From: a virus
Virus record (IMG/VR): IMGVR_UViG_3300048924_000191
Location: 126,001 to 190,000 of that record
DNA length: 64,000 nt
Reading direction: 5' to 3' (one strand)
Shown here: in pieces, positions 9,378 to 18,112 of the stretch
How the letters are laid out: every line of letters starts with the position of its first letter
Position numbering within the stretch: position 1 is the first letter of the stretch
Position numbers and translations under genes: made by a program
Notes under the pieces: model-generated
Told to the model about the DNA's origin: nothing
The model's database searches: none
The model's input: only the letters and a program-made list of their open reading frames with translations

Positions 9378-11026
9378 TATTTTTCTTTATCTTGCATAGC
9401 GACAATGGCCAGCCACTGCACGTAACGACCACCGCTATGCCCACGGCGACCACCGTCGCCTCCGTCGGTCGGATCAGGATACTTGTCCTGTCCTGGCGAC
9501 TCACCCCCACCTCCAGGCTTAATGCCCCCGCCCGGCCCTTCTGGCCAACCAATACCCCGATCAAGCAGATACCGATAGAACCACCGAATGTACGGATACG
9601 GCAACGAGTCGTCATCCAACAGCAACGTCTGAGCGTATTCGACATCCAGTTCAGGGACGATCGATTGGAACACCTGAAGAGTAGCTGCCCAATGTCCGGC
9701 CATCTGGTCAATAGCCTTTGGCGTGAACGCAGCGTACTGCACTGGGAAAGACAACCGAACGTGATACGTGTGTCGCAAGTCCAGAGGTTTTACCGAACGC
9801 ACCTGCAACTGTTCGTTGATCTCAATCGCGTCCTCACCCATGGGGATGTTGTTCTGATAGAGCGTGATGAGACACGACCCACCAGACCGACGATTGAGGG
9901 TCTTGTGAACGGACACGAAGTAGTCGTCCATTTCTTTGGTCAGCGTGATCGCCGGAAGTTCCCGCAACTTGATGATGTCTTGCGGATCTTTCGGATTGAG
10001 CAATACCAACCAACTGACCGCTGGGATGGTTTTCGGTGGTACGTTGCGATACCCGGGAATCCACTCATCCCAATACGGGAACCTCAATCCATCAGTAGGA
10101 GGAGGGAGGGAGTCCACATGTCCATCCAACACATCCAGTGCTCTCACACCGATGGGTCCATTCTTACGGACTTCTTCGACGCTGAAGTTCTGGTGTTTAT
10201 CGTACCACTTCTTCCCGATGTGGGATTGGTGCACAACCAATGGATAGGCGATGTAGAAATGACGCGGGCGTTTGTAGACGGCCTTGTAGCTGAACTCCAC
10301 CGTCCACGAGGTATCGCCTTCTACCTTTTGCTCCTCAGGGATCTCATCGAACTCGAACCATCCTTGAGCCTGCACCTGACCTTCATCGATAGCAAGCGTC
10401 AGCTTGTTCACGTCGTGGTCGACGGCACCCAGCGGTACGAGCTCGCGTAAGGCGATTTCACGCACGTACTCTTCAAAGGTCTGTCCATATCCGGCAATCT
10501 TCTCACGCAGCGTGTAAAGATGCAGGAGGAGCTCCCAGACACCATCTTGGAACGGGATCTGGTAACGGACCTGATGTTGGATCGATTCCCGGTTCTCGCC
10601 ACGGTCGGAAGAGAGTGAGTCTTTCCAATCCACCGCCTGTTGTCGGCTGGAGGCTGTGTACTTGAACTCAAACGTGATTTCCGAGGTGACGTAGTTGGGG
10701 CGCAGACTGAATCCAATCCGACGGTCTTCAAGGAACGGCGGCTCCTCGTTGGTGCGGATGTTTTCATTCAGCGTCTTCTCGTGCTTGATTCGTTCGATAG
10801 CCCTGACACGCAAACGTTGGTCGCTTTCGAACGTAGCCGAGTCTGTACCAGCAGCGTTTACCAGAGGTGAGTCTGGCTGGTTGACCTGATCGAACTCGTT
10901 AGTCACATAGACCGGAACAGTGTCAGGAATACGCATCAACTTCATCACGTCGCGAGCGATAGACAACGCAACGGGACGTGAGATGTTTTCATACGTGACG
11001 GGGAGAGGTACTTTGATTCTTGGCAT
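9377..11026 (-). CDS. Probable virion structural protein with Gly-rich tail
   Basis: 549 aa from the ATG at 11026 (GAGGA five bases upstream); a longer reading to 11065 has no site. The central region is beta-rich. Residues about 495-535 form a Gly/Pro/Asp-rich linker (GPGGGIKPGGGG), followed by a short C-terminal segment. The linker suggests a flexible tail. It heads the structural block running down to 5526, from which it is separated by the small membrane protein unit. No family is recognised; baseplate or tail is the best guess. Confidence 0.62.
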   Translation of the reverse strand: MPRIKVPLPVTYENISRPVALSIARDVMKLMRIPDTVPVYVTNEFDQVNQPDSPLVNAAGTDSATFESDQRLRVRAIERIKHEKTLNENIRTNEEPPFLEDRRIGFSLRPNYVTSEITFEFKYTASSRQQAVDWKDSLSSDRGENRESIQHQVRYQIPFQDGVWELLLHLYTLREKIAGYGQTFEEYVREIALRELVPLGAVDHDVNKLTLAIDEGQVQAQGWFEFDEIPEEQKVEGDTSWTVEFSYKAVYKRPRHFYIAYPLVVHQSHIGKKWYDKHQNFSVEEVRKNGPIGVRALDVLDGHVDSLPPPTDGLRFPYWDEWIPGYRNVPPKTIPAVSWLVLLNPKDPQDIIKLRELPAITLTKEMDDYFVSVHKTLNRRSGGSCLITLYQNNIPMGEDAIEINEQLQVRSVKPLDLRHTYHVRLSFPVQYAAFTPKAIDQMAGHWAATLQVFQSIVPELDVEYAQTLLLDDDSLPYPYIRWFYRYLLDRGIGWPEGPGGGIKPGGGGESPGQDKYPDPTDGGDGGRRGHSGGRYVQWLAIVAMQDKEK

Positions 11027-11048
11027 GATGTCCTCACGGATAGGGCAT

Positions 11049-11080
11049 ACTGCGGAGAGGGACAACGCCCTCTCCGCAGT
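11049..11080 (-). terminator. Intergenic hairpin, probable terminator
   Basis: A perfect 13-bp stem (11049-11061 with 11068-11080) has a 6-base loop. It lies between the stop of the 430-aa gene and the start of the 549-aa gene. No T-tract follows on the minus strand, so it could instead be an RNA processing or stability element. Confidence 0.6.
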
Positions 11081-11093
11081 ACCGTAGACAGAC

Positions 11094-12386
11094 TCAGTCC
11101 TGGAAGACGGACTCTTCTACCAGCGTGAGGACGGCGTCCAAACGAGCGAGCAGGTCGGCTTGCAGACGACTCAGACGATCGCAGATGCGACCGATCTCAC
11201 TCACCAGTTGGGACTCCAGACGCAGCAGGTCAGCGGTGTTGATATCGCTGTCCAGTTCGTAGTCGTATTCGACCTCGACGTCGTCAGTCGACATGTTGGT
11301 CAACTTCTTGATGGTCACACCGACGCTGGCGTAAGACACCTTGACGGCGTCCGACACTTTCTCCAGCAAACGGATCTGTTCGCCAATCACCCGATCCAAC
11401 TCCTGACAGTATTGCAGGATGGTTTCGGTAGACAGGGATTTGATCTGATCGGTGTACTTGACCACGTCGGTAGCCAACGTGCCATCTTGTTGCAGGTGGA
11501 ACGCCATCAGGCGACCCATACGCTCTTCGTTGCGGGCGTACTTGACGTTACCCAGCAGCGGGAGTGGTTGGGCCTTGATAGCCGCATCCAGGCGCTGGAA
11601 CAGATCGTCCTGCTGGATACCTGCGAACAGGTCATGCGGAAGATCTTGCGCGCTGATAGCCTGCACCAAATGCGTCTTGACCGTGTGGTCACAACGACGG
11701 TGGTATTCCATCACGATGTCGGTCAGGGTACGACTGGTTGTGGCGAACGCAGTCAGGTCGTGAGTCGGTGCCTGAGAGTAGTTACTCCCATTGACCAGTA
11801 ACTCAAGAACCTTTTGCGGGAGACGGATGTCTACACCACCACTGCCTTTGCGAGACCGCACCTTGTCGCGAACACGACGGGTACGATTCTGAAGACCGAC
11901 GGTGCTTTGGTTCAGACGAACGAACGACAGTGCCAAACGACCACCGGTGCGAGCAGCGGCGGCGGAGAACGCTTTCACAGCAGAACCGAACCAATCGGAC
12001 AGCGACTCCAGCGACACTTCATCAACACCGCCGTCACTCCCCATGGCAAGCTTGGGGATGGTGGTCTCCAAGACTTGTTCTGCGGTGGCGATGTTCATGT
12101 TAGCCGTAGCGACGAAAGCATCAGCAGCAGCGGCTGGCATGTCTTCAGCGGCTTTGGCAGCGGCACCGATAGCGGTAACCACAGCAGCACCGGCTTCCAT
12201 GTCCTTGGCCGAATTGTTCGTCTGGACTTCGTGCAGAGCTTCAGCCATCTCACTGCGTTCTTCGCGCGCTTCTTGCACGTCTTCGACAGTGAGTTCGTGG
12301 GAGGGTGGTGGGATCACCACTTCGGAGGCTTCGAGCGAGAGTTTACCGCGCAACGCCTCTTGCAGAGTAGTTTTGAATACAGACAT
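11094..12386 (-). CDS. Internal head protein, S-x-E processed family
   Basis: 430-aa member of the internal head protein family. An Ala/Glu-rich presumed propeptide (1-124) ends in VSLES (124-128), an S-x-E site. An amphipathic helix (DWFGSAVKAFSAAAARTGG, about 131-149) and a strongly basic stretch near 165-182 (RTRRVRDKVRSRKG) follow. The C-terminus is helical and acidic. It lies 3 bases downstream of another member at 12390-13556. Cleavage is inferred from phiKZ. Confidence 0.75.
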   Translation of the reverse strand: MSVFKTTLQEALRGKLSLEASEVVIPPPSHELTVEDVQEAREERSEMAEALHEVQTNNSAKDMEAGAAVVTAIGAAAKAAEDMPAAAADAFVATANMNIATAEQVLETTIPKLAMGSDGGVDEVSLESLSDWFGSAVKAFSAAAARTGGRLALSFVRLNQSTVGLQNRTRRVRDKVRSRKGSGGVDIRLPQKVLELLVNGSNYSQAPTHDLTAFATTSRTLTDIVMEYHRRCDHTVKTHLVQAISAQDLPHDLFAGIQQDDLFQRLDAAIKAQPLPLLGNVKYARNEERMGRLMAFHLQQDGTLATDVVKYTDQIKSLSTETILQYCQELDRVIGEQIRLLEKVSDAVKVSYASVGVTIKKLTNMSTDDVEVEYDYELDSDINTADLLRLESQLVSEIGRICDRLSRLQADLLARLDAVLTLVEESVFQD

Positions 12387-12389
12387 GGA

Positions 12390-13556
12390 TCACCTGTAGG
12401 TTTTAATGGAGGCGTAGCAGTATTGAATCGCAGCGCGGCAGACCGACATCGAGTGGATCAGCAGCGAACGGGTGGGTTGTTGCAACCAGTGCGTGAGGGT
12501 GTTCACCGTCTTGCGCACTGCGTCCATGTCAGACGGAGCGAAGGAGCTCGTCTTCAGGAACGTATCCAACGAGGTACGCGAACGGTTAGCCGCTGCACGT
12601 ACACCGGAGTTACTGGACTTGGAGATGTCGTCCAACAGACTGCGGATCACTTTCGGCAGTTCGCCGATCTGACCAGGCTGAAGAGTAGTCAACGTATATT
12701 CACGTTGAACCTTCAGTTCGTTCCGACCAGTCTTCTCGAAGAGGAATCCGTGGAAGCGGAACGCGTCGATACCACGCTCACGCAGATCACCGCGTAGGTA
12801 GAACAAACTCATCCCACCCAGCAGGGAAGGAGTAGCCTGAACATTGTTGCGCTTGAAGCGATCGTACGGCGCTGCGTGCATACCGCACTGAGATGCCATC
12901 TTGTCGAACGGGATCTTGGTGATCACAGCTACCATGGCATCAGTCAGTACCTTACCGGTCTTACCACGAGCTGCGGCTTGCAGTTCAGCAGACGCGTCGA
13001 TGACTTCCTTACGGTAGTCCATCGCCATGACCTTGACCACATTGTGCAGCTGATGGATTTGAGACTCGAGCTTACCAGCGTCGTCGATCTGGATACCGTG
13101 CACACGCATGTACCGACCGATACGACCCAACTCAACGGTAGGTTCGCTAGGACGCATGCCTTTGGTGGTAGCCACCTGACGTTCCAGGAAACTCAGTTTA
13201 CGCGAGAGCCACGTAGCGGCAAGGTCGATGTTCGAGAAGAAGTCGAGCAATGCCTTGAAGAACTGTTGGAGCGCACTGATGGCAGCACGGACTACCGACG
13301 CCGCTACCGTCTTGACCGACTCCACGCTGATCTCATCCAAGGACCAGCAGTGACCGATCTCACCCGTGACTGCCGTCATCAAAGGACGGGCAGATGCTTC
13401 GAACGAAGCCTTGGGCATTTCACCGGCTTGACTGAGCAAGTCTTCAAACGCGGTGTGGGAATTCATGAATCGAGAGAAAGCTTCGAACGCGATCGTAACT
13501 TCGTGATCCGCTCTTACCAGCTCCTCGAAAGGATCTTCTTCCAGCAGCAAGTCCAT
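12390..13556 (-). CDS. Internal head protein, S-x-E processed family
   Basis: 388-aa member of the same family. An acidic N-terminus (MDLLLEEDPFEELV) leads to ASFEAS (50-55) and ISVES (76-80), both with S-x-E. A hydrophobic amphipathic helix (about 81-108) rich in Val, Ala and Phe follows, then a helical core. The ATG at 13556 follows AGGTAACC. The propeptide is shorter than in the other members. Confidence 0.74.
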   Translation of the reverse strand: MDLLLEEDPFEELVRADHEVTIAFEAFSRFMNSHTAFEDLLSQAGEMPKASFEASARPLMTAVTGEIGHCWSLDEISVESVKTVAASVVRAAISALQQFFKALLDFFSNIDLAATWLSRKLSFLERQVATTKGMRPSEPTVELGRIGRYMRVHGIQIDDAGKLESQIHQLHNVVKVMAMDYRKEVIDASAELQAAARGKTGKVLTDAMVAVITKIPFDKMASQCGMHAAPYDRFKRNNVQATPSLLGGMSLFYLRGDLRERGIDAFRFHGFLFEKTGRNELKVQREYTLTTLQPGQIGELPKVIRSLLDDISKSSNSGVRAAANRSRTSLDTFLKTSSFAPSDMDAVRKTVNTLTHWLQQPTRSLLIHSMSVCRAAIQYCYASIKTYR

Positions 13557-13600
13557 GAGGGTTACCTTTCACAGTAAGGCTTAGTTATACCATCTGCAGC

Positions 13601-13630
13601 ATAAAGCGGGAGCCGAAGCCCCCGCTTTAT
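13601..13630 (-). terminator. Hairpin terminator
   Basis: A 10-bp stem (13601-13610 with 13621-13630) is extended by two inner pairs and closed on the minus strand by a TTCG loop. It follows the stop of the frame ending at 13645. No long T-run follows. Confidence 0.65.
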
Positions 13631-13644
13631 GTTTTACGGCCTGA

Positions 13645-13977
13645 CTATTTCTTCTTCAGATAATCGTGGACCTCAACCAGATGGTTGAACCGTTTCTCCG
13701 AGAAGTTAGTCTTCAGGTAGACTTCCTGAAGGTGGAAGTAGTCCTCATTCCATTTCGACTTATCCGTTTCCAATTCGCGGGCGAAGGATTTCTCTTCGTA
13801 CGGTTGCCACAGGTCTTTGACCTGTTTGGCCGCGGCGCGAGCCGTCGCTTTGATATCGGCACCGGAAAGCTTGGAATTATTGAACTCCAACCGCAAGGCA
13901 GTTCTGACGAGGAGGGCGTCCGACTTCCCCGACTTATATTCACGAATGAATTTGTCGACGTTGTCGGACCCAGTCAG
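13645..13977 (-). CDS. Minus-1 frame extension of the 434-aa head protein
   Basis: 110 codons open in the -1 frame relative to the upstream gene, continuing from its last codons without a stop. The encoded peptide is protein-like and Lys-rich (ends VHDYLKKK). It has no ATG; the only early start-like codon is a TTG at 13896 without a ribosome site, which would give 83 aa. It is best explained as a frameshift extension: GGGAAAC at 13983-13977 lets ribosomes slip from GGA AAC into GGG AAA and read on, giving a product of about 544 aa. An uncorrected sequence error or translation from TTG are the alternatives. No domain recognised. Confidence 0.65.
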   Translation of the reverse strand: MTGSDNVDKFIREYKSGKSDALLVRTALRLEFNNSKLSGADIKATARAAAKQVKDLWQPYEEKSFARELETDKSKWNEDYFHLQEVYLKTNFSEKRFNHLVEVHDYLKKK

Positions 13978-13994
13978 TTTCCCGCAGCACCTTT
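13914..13994 (-). promoter_or_regulatory. Putative programmed -1 ribosomal frameshift signal
   Basis: On the minus strand the order is a Shine-Dalgarno-like AAAGG (13994-13990), 6 bases, slippery GGGAAAC (13983-13977) in phase G GGA AAC, stop TGA at once, and a 5-base spacer counted from the heptamer. A stem of GGGTCCGAC (13971-13963) with GTCGGACGCCC (13924-13914) follows: 9 pairs with a 2-base bulge. All three standard bacterial -1 elements are present at usual distances. Confidence 0.7.
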
Positions 13995-15278
13995 GTCGTC
14001 GGCGGCAGCCGGTTCTTCCTTCGCCTTGGCACCGTGGGCACCCAGGGAGGCTTTACCGAAGTTGTAGGCATCTTTACCCAGCTGCGACAGGTAGTTGACG
14101 TAGGTCGGAACCACGCCTTCGCCGGCCTTGATGATGCGGGCAGCGGTGGTAACGACTTTCGCCACGCCTTGACGCTTGGCTTTGGCATCGTCGCCTTCGG
14201 TCTTGTTGGCGGCCGCTTGGGCAGCTTTCATGACCTTCTCGGCGTCGTCCAGGTACTTCTCGGCTTTCGCCTCGGCCAGCTTCATGCGGCGACCCAGGGT
14301 CACCAGCTTACCGCCCAGAGCGGAAACTTCCGAAGGAGACAGCGGAGCGGTCTTCTCGGCGCCTGGAGAAGGCTTGGTGACGTTGAAGGTGATCTTGTCG
14401 CCGTTCAGCTTCAGCTCGGCCTTCACGCCGCCTGGCAGTTCGATGGAAGTATCGCGCAGACCCATGGAGGCGAACTTGGCTTGCCAGTTGGCATCGGTCA
14501 GGTCGTTGGCACCGACGTCGCCTTTCAGCGCGGCAACAACAGGCTGCAGGACCTTCTTCATCGGCTCGACCACCTTGGAGGTGAACTCGCCGTCGAAGAC
14601 CTGGAGGGCCTTGTCGATCGCTTGGCCAGGATTACCGCCCAGACGACCGTAACCGGTGGTCTTCAGTTCGGTTTTCTTGGCTTCGCCTTTGGTCTTGGAA
14701 GCCAGACGCTGCAGTTGCTGACCGCCGGTCACGATGGCGTCGGCGGAACGACCCATGGTGCCGAAGAACTGCTTGATGCTGGTGCGAGCGGAGTTGAAAG
14801 CCTGGACCAGAACTTTCCACAGACGGGACAGAACGCCCTCGGTCTTCTCTTCAGCTTCGGTGGTGTAGTCTTCCACCTGAGCCGATTCGAAGCTGTGTTG
14901 CATGGCCATGACTTCATCACGGACCAGGGACGACGGCAGCTCGCGAGCTTCTACCGACAGGGCAACGTTCTGGATGTACCAGCGCATACCGCTGTTGTCC
15001 AGAGGTTGACCGCCAGCGGCCATAGCGCGCAGTTGAGCCAGGTTGCTTTCCAGCGAGTCGACGGCTTCGGCGACTTTCTCGGCAGCAACGTCCGAGGCTT
15101 GCATCTTCTCGACCTTCTCGGCGGTGTCGGCGATGGCCTCTTCCAGCTCGGTGGCGGTCTCGTCGGTGACGACGGTGATTTCCTCGGCACCGAGGTAGCT
15201 GTGATCTTCATCGGACTCAGGCGCTACCGCACCCGATTCGACCGACAGCTGGTTCAACATTTTAGCGAGTTCGCTCAT
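13974..15278 (-). CDS. Internal head protein, S-x-E family, with frameshift site
   Basis: 434 aa from the ATG at 15278 (AGGAG 10 bases upstream). A very acidic propeptide (1-128) leads to SFES (129-132) and DYTTEAEE (137-144), matching the tandem members at 0-4 kb in order and spacing. An amphipathic helix (about 148-165) follows. Codon use is more G/C-biased than in neighbours (many GCC, GTC and CTG-type codons), which suggests high expression, so this may be the major inner-body protein. The gene ends in GGA AAC TGA, the slippery site that would fuse it to the 110-codon extension. Confidence 0.78.
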   Translation of the reverse strand: MSELAKMLNQLSVESGAVAPESDEDHSYLGAEEITVVTDETATELEEAIADTAEKVEKMQASDVAAEKVAEAVDSLESNLAQLRAMAAGGQPLDNSGMRWYIQNVALSVEARELPSSLVRDEVMAMQHSFESAQVEDYTTEAEEKTEGVLSRLWKVLVQAFNSARTSIKQFFGTMGRSADAIVTGGQQLQRLASKTKGEAKKTELKTTGYGRLGGNPGQAIDKALQVFDGEFTSKVVEPMKKVLQPVVAALKGDVGANDLTDANWQAKFASMGLRDTSIELPGGVKAELKLNGDKITFNVTKPSPGAEKTAPLSPSEVSALGGKLVTLGRRMKLAEAKAEKYLDDAEKVMKAAQAAANKTEGDDAKAKRQGVAKVVTTAARIIKAGEGVVPTYVNYLSQLGKDAYNFGKASLGAHGAKAKEEPAAADDKGAAGN

Positions 15279-15338
15279 CTTGGTATTGCTCCTAGGCAAA
15301 TTGAACGTCGGTATGCAAGCCGACGGCGTATACGCACA

Positions 15339-15854
15339 TTATTGCAATGGAGGCGCGACTGTACGGTCACCCACATAGAGTTCTAGGGATGCGGACAGGT
15401 CGTCGACACCGGCGACCGTAACCCACAGCTGGATCAAGGCTTCCGGCGTATACTGCGCCAATTCTTCAACCGCTTGCCGTTCGATGTCAGTAAACGAAGG
15501 TAGGCGGGTCTGCACCACACTATCCTGTTTGATCATCAGCGCCCGATCCTGGAAACAGATACGACGACGCGTGATGTTCTTCATCAGGAACATGGCGGTT
15601 TCGGCAATGAACGACTGAACGTTATTGCCAATGCGGCAGGCTGGGTCGAGTGCTGCGCGGAAGAAACCGTTGGTGTACTTCCACTCTTTCGACAGCACCG
15701 CGATCTGAGCGAGTTCTACATCGAAGGTCGGACGGGTCTGCCCCGAACGCTGACGGTAGATGTCACTCACCCTGGGCGATTCATAGACCGACCCCAGGGT
15801 GGGAACAGCAGCGATCAACGTCGGAAACCCACGGTGGGTATAGATGACGTTCAT
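15339..15854 (-). CDS. Probable virion structural protein
   Basis: 171-aa protein. Its ATG overlaps the upstream stop (ATGA), so it is translationally coupled to the 304-aa gene. Mixed alpha/beta, with no membrane segment or known motif. Length and position would allow a small baseplate or head-completion protein, but nothing in the sequence decides this. Confidence 0.6.
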   Translation of the reverse strand: MNVIYTHRGFPTLIAAVPTLGSVYESPRVSDIYRQRSGQTRPTFDVELAQIAVLSKEWKYTNGFFRAALDPACRIGNNVQSFIAETAMFLMKNITRRRICFQDRALMIKQDSVVQTRLPSFTDIERQAVEELAQYTPEALIQLWVTVAGVDDLSASLELYVGDRTVAPPLQ

Positions 15855-16765
15855 CGTGCTTTGATCTCCATCTTCCGCTCCATCTCCTTGATACGTTCAC
15901 GAATCAGAACCAGCTCGTTTTCGTAGTTGTTGACGATGGCTTCGGCACCGGCGTCTTGGCGACCGGCCAGGCGTTCACGGCGGGCTTCGAGACGCAGCTC
16001 AATGATGCGCTTCTCTTTGACCGCACGTTCAAAACGATCCAGCTCCCAGTGAGCGTGGCGGATACCTACCCAGCGGAAGATGTTCGAGACCAGCGGGATC
16101 AGGCCGAGGTGCAGCGGGTCAGCCGAAGCACCGGCCAGTGCAGGTACAGCACCGACATCCATATCGCCCAAGACGATCTCAGGGATGTCGTTGACCTGCT
16201 TGAGCATGCCCTTCGGATCATCCTGGAGCATGGCCATCAACTTGATCCAGGTACCTCGATTGGTCTCGAGGAAGCGCAGTTCATCCGGCGTGAAGGCCAG
16301 ACCGTCGGGACGACCGTACTCGTCGATGTTGGTCTCGGAGGCGGTGATGTAGGCCAGGTGACGGATGCTGTAATCCGAGAAGAAGTCCAGCAACTCAATG
16401 AGTCGCAGTACCGTGGCCTTCTGGTAGTTGATGCCTTCGATGTGGATCGAGGCTGCCAGGTTCTTACCCACGTACTGCTCGAGTGAATCCAGCAGTTGTT
16501 GAGCGTGAGTGATCGCCTTCGGTAGGAAGGTGGTGACTGGCCGACGCTCGTTCTTCAGGCGGGTTGGAAGAGCCACGCTGAAGTCTTTGGCAACCGACTT
16601 GGCGAAGGCCGATTTGAACTGACTTTCGTCAAGTGCTTCGACCATCAAGTCGTACGATGGTCGTACGATGGTCAGCAATTTCTTGCTGACGTTCTTGATC
16701 TTCTCCAAGACGTCGTTTCGAGTGAACGTCGGCATGATGTTGCGGAGGAAAGCTGGGATATCCAT
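15851..16765 (-). CDS. Probable virion structural protein
   Basis: 304 aa. The N-terminal half is helical. The C-terminal 80 residues are highly charged and predicted coiled coil (RFERAVKEKRIIELRLEARR and following). A tandem 11-base repeat at 16651-16672 encodes part of an unremarkable helix. It overlaps the downstream 171-aa gene by 4 bases (ATGA). No family recognised; structural by context. Confidence 0.6.
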   Translation of the reverse strand: MDIPAFLRNIMPTFTRNDVLEKIKNVSKKLLTIVRPSYDLMVEALDESQFKSAFAKSVAKDFSVALPTRLKNERRPVTTFLPKAITHAQQLLDSLEQYVGKNLAASIHIEGINYQKATVLRLIELLDFFSDYSIRHLAYITASETNIDEYGRPDGLAFTPDELRFLETNRGTWIKLMAMLQDDPKGMLKQVNDIPEIVLGDMDVGAVPALAGASADPLHLGLIPLVSNIFRWVGIRHAHWELDRFERAVKEKRIIELRLEARRERLAGRQDAGAEAIVNNYENELVLIRERIKEMERKMEIKAR

Positions 16766-16792
16766 AGGGCACTCTCGGCTGGACGTGATGGG

Positions 16793-18043
16793 TTAGATGC
16801 GACCTGGCACGCGGCCTTCCAGGTAGTTCTTCATGATGTCGGCCAGGTCGTTGTTGTTCGAGCTTGCCGAGGACTTCAAGTCGCGCAGGGTGTACTTGGC
16901 GACGTCGTCGATGTCACGGGTGTAGATAGTGACAACTTCGGCATCTTCGTCCAGCACGATCATCATCATCATCATCCCGCGGTCGAACACGTTCTGACGG
17001 ACTTCGAAGTCGCTGATTGGGCCGTCCATCTTCTCTTCAGCTTCGAGCAGAGTCTGACGAGTCACGATGGCGATAGACACAGCGTCGCCGATCGATGGAG
17101 TGCCGGTCATGGCAGTAGCCAACAGCGCCTTGTTGCTGCGAGCCAACGCCTTGCGGAAGTAGCCGGACTTGTCGGCGTACAGCGCTTGACGGTAGCGGCG
17201 TACCTGGTCCTGCTTGGTGACGAGGTCCATGAACGACGGGATGTCGCCCAGACGGAACTTCTGCCAGCGCGGACCGATCTTGTCGCTCTCACCACCCAAG
17301 GCAATGATTTCAGACAAGGCGTGTGGGTCCATGCCCAGAGGACGCATGCGTACCATCACCGGAATGGTACCGGACTGGTTGCCGTCTGTGATGGTCACGT
17401 CGAGCATTTGACCTACAGCGAGGTTCTGCACGTCGGTGATGACGTTGTTGGTCTTGAAGCTCGCACCATCGCCATTCTTGTTACCTTCGGGCTTGGCGCC
17501 TTTGGTTGGGTCGTTGGCTTCGGTGGAGTAATCTGCCCAGCGATTCAGCCCAGCCGCCTCGCCGACGAACGGCAAGCCGAATTGATATGACTCGAGGGAC
17601 AGGTATTCCGGCGCTTTGGCTTCCATACCCAGGAAGTGGGTGGTAGCACTACGCAGGTCGCGATCGGTCGCGAACTTGTCCAGACGTTTGCTGATCTTCG
17701 CACCGGCGATGGTGTTCTCAGCAGCGTTCGCCAGCAGGTAGTAGCTGGAGTAAAGCTTTTGCGCCAACATCATGGCGTCTTTGGTGTACGGTAAGCGCGT
17801 GGCGCGGGCGTCGACCAGGACGTACGGTTCGACACGAACGGAAGCCGAGGCAGAGACCAGACTCTGGCCGTGACCTTGTTTCCATGCAGCGAAGACCGCA
17901 GAAATGGTTTTGTCCAGAGCGTTACCCACCCGCTCGGCAACAACGTTTTCCGCCACTTTGTCGACGATTGCTTCGCCGAGCTTTCTGGCGACAGGTGTGG
18001 CCAACTTCAATCCAGCACCAGCCATGATACCGATGATGCTCAT
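16793..18043 (-). CDS. Virion protein with STEA processing site
   Basis: 416 aa from the ATG at 18043, which has GGGAG six bases upstream; the frame is open to 18286 but that part is antisense to the next gene. A Gly/Ala-rich N-terminus (MSIIGIMAGAGLKLA) precedes LSLES (148-152) and DYSTEAND (171-178), the same processing-type motifs as in the internal head proteins, then a Lys/Gly-rich linker. The rest differs from that family. A run of five Met (coded by ATGATGATGATGATG, near 16960) lies in the C-terminal third. Confidence 0.72.
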   Translation of the reverse strand: MSIIGIMAGAGLKLATPVARKLGEAIVDKVAENVVAERVGNALDKTISAVFAAWKQGHGQSLVSASASVRVEPYVLVDARATRLPYTKDAMMLAQKLYSSYYLLANAAENTIAGAKISKRLDKFATDRDLRSATTHFLGMEAKAPEYLSLESYQFGLPFVGEAAGLNRWADYSTEANDPTKGAKPEGNKNGDGASFKTNNVITDVQNLAVGQMLDVTITDGNQSGTIPVMVRMRPLGMDPHALSEIIALGGESDKIGPRWQKFRLGDIPSFMDLVTKQDQVRRYRQALYADKSGYFRKALARSNKALLATAMTGTPSIGDAVSIAIVTRQTLLEAEEKMDGPISDFEVRQNVFDRGMMMMMIVLDEDAEVVTIYTRDIDDVAKYTLRDLKSSASSNNNDLADIMKNYLEGRVPGRI

Positions 18044-18100
18044 CTCGTACTCCCGGGTTTCAATTAATTTTCGCAGGCTGATTATTCGATCGAGATCACT

Positions 18101-18112
18101 GTAATGTCGGAC
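18101..18112 (-). promoter_or_regulatory. Putative phage promoter element
   Basis: Minus-strand GTCCGACATTAC, 57 bases upstream of the 416-aa gene. It is the weakest match to the recurrent element, and it also covers the ATG of the divergent plus-strand gene at 18104. Confidence 0.35.

Noticed and set aside
16956-16978. ATC triplet repeat as a possible regulatory or hypermutable site
   Set aside because: It simply encodes five Met in the 416-aa protein. Slippage could occur, but nothing else suggests phase variation.
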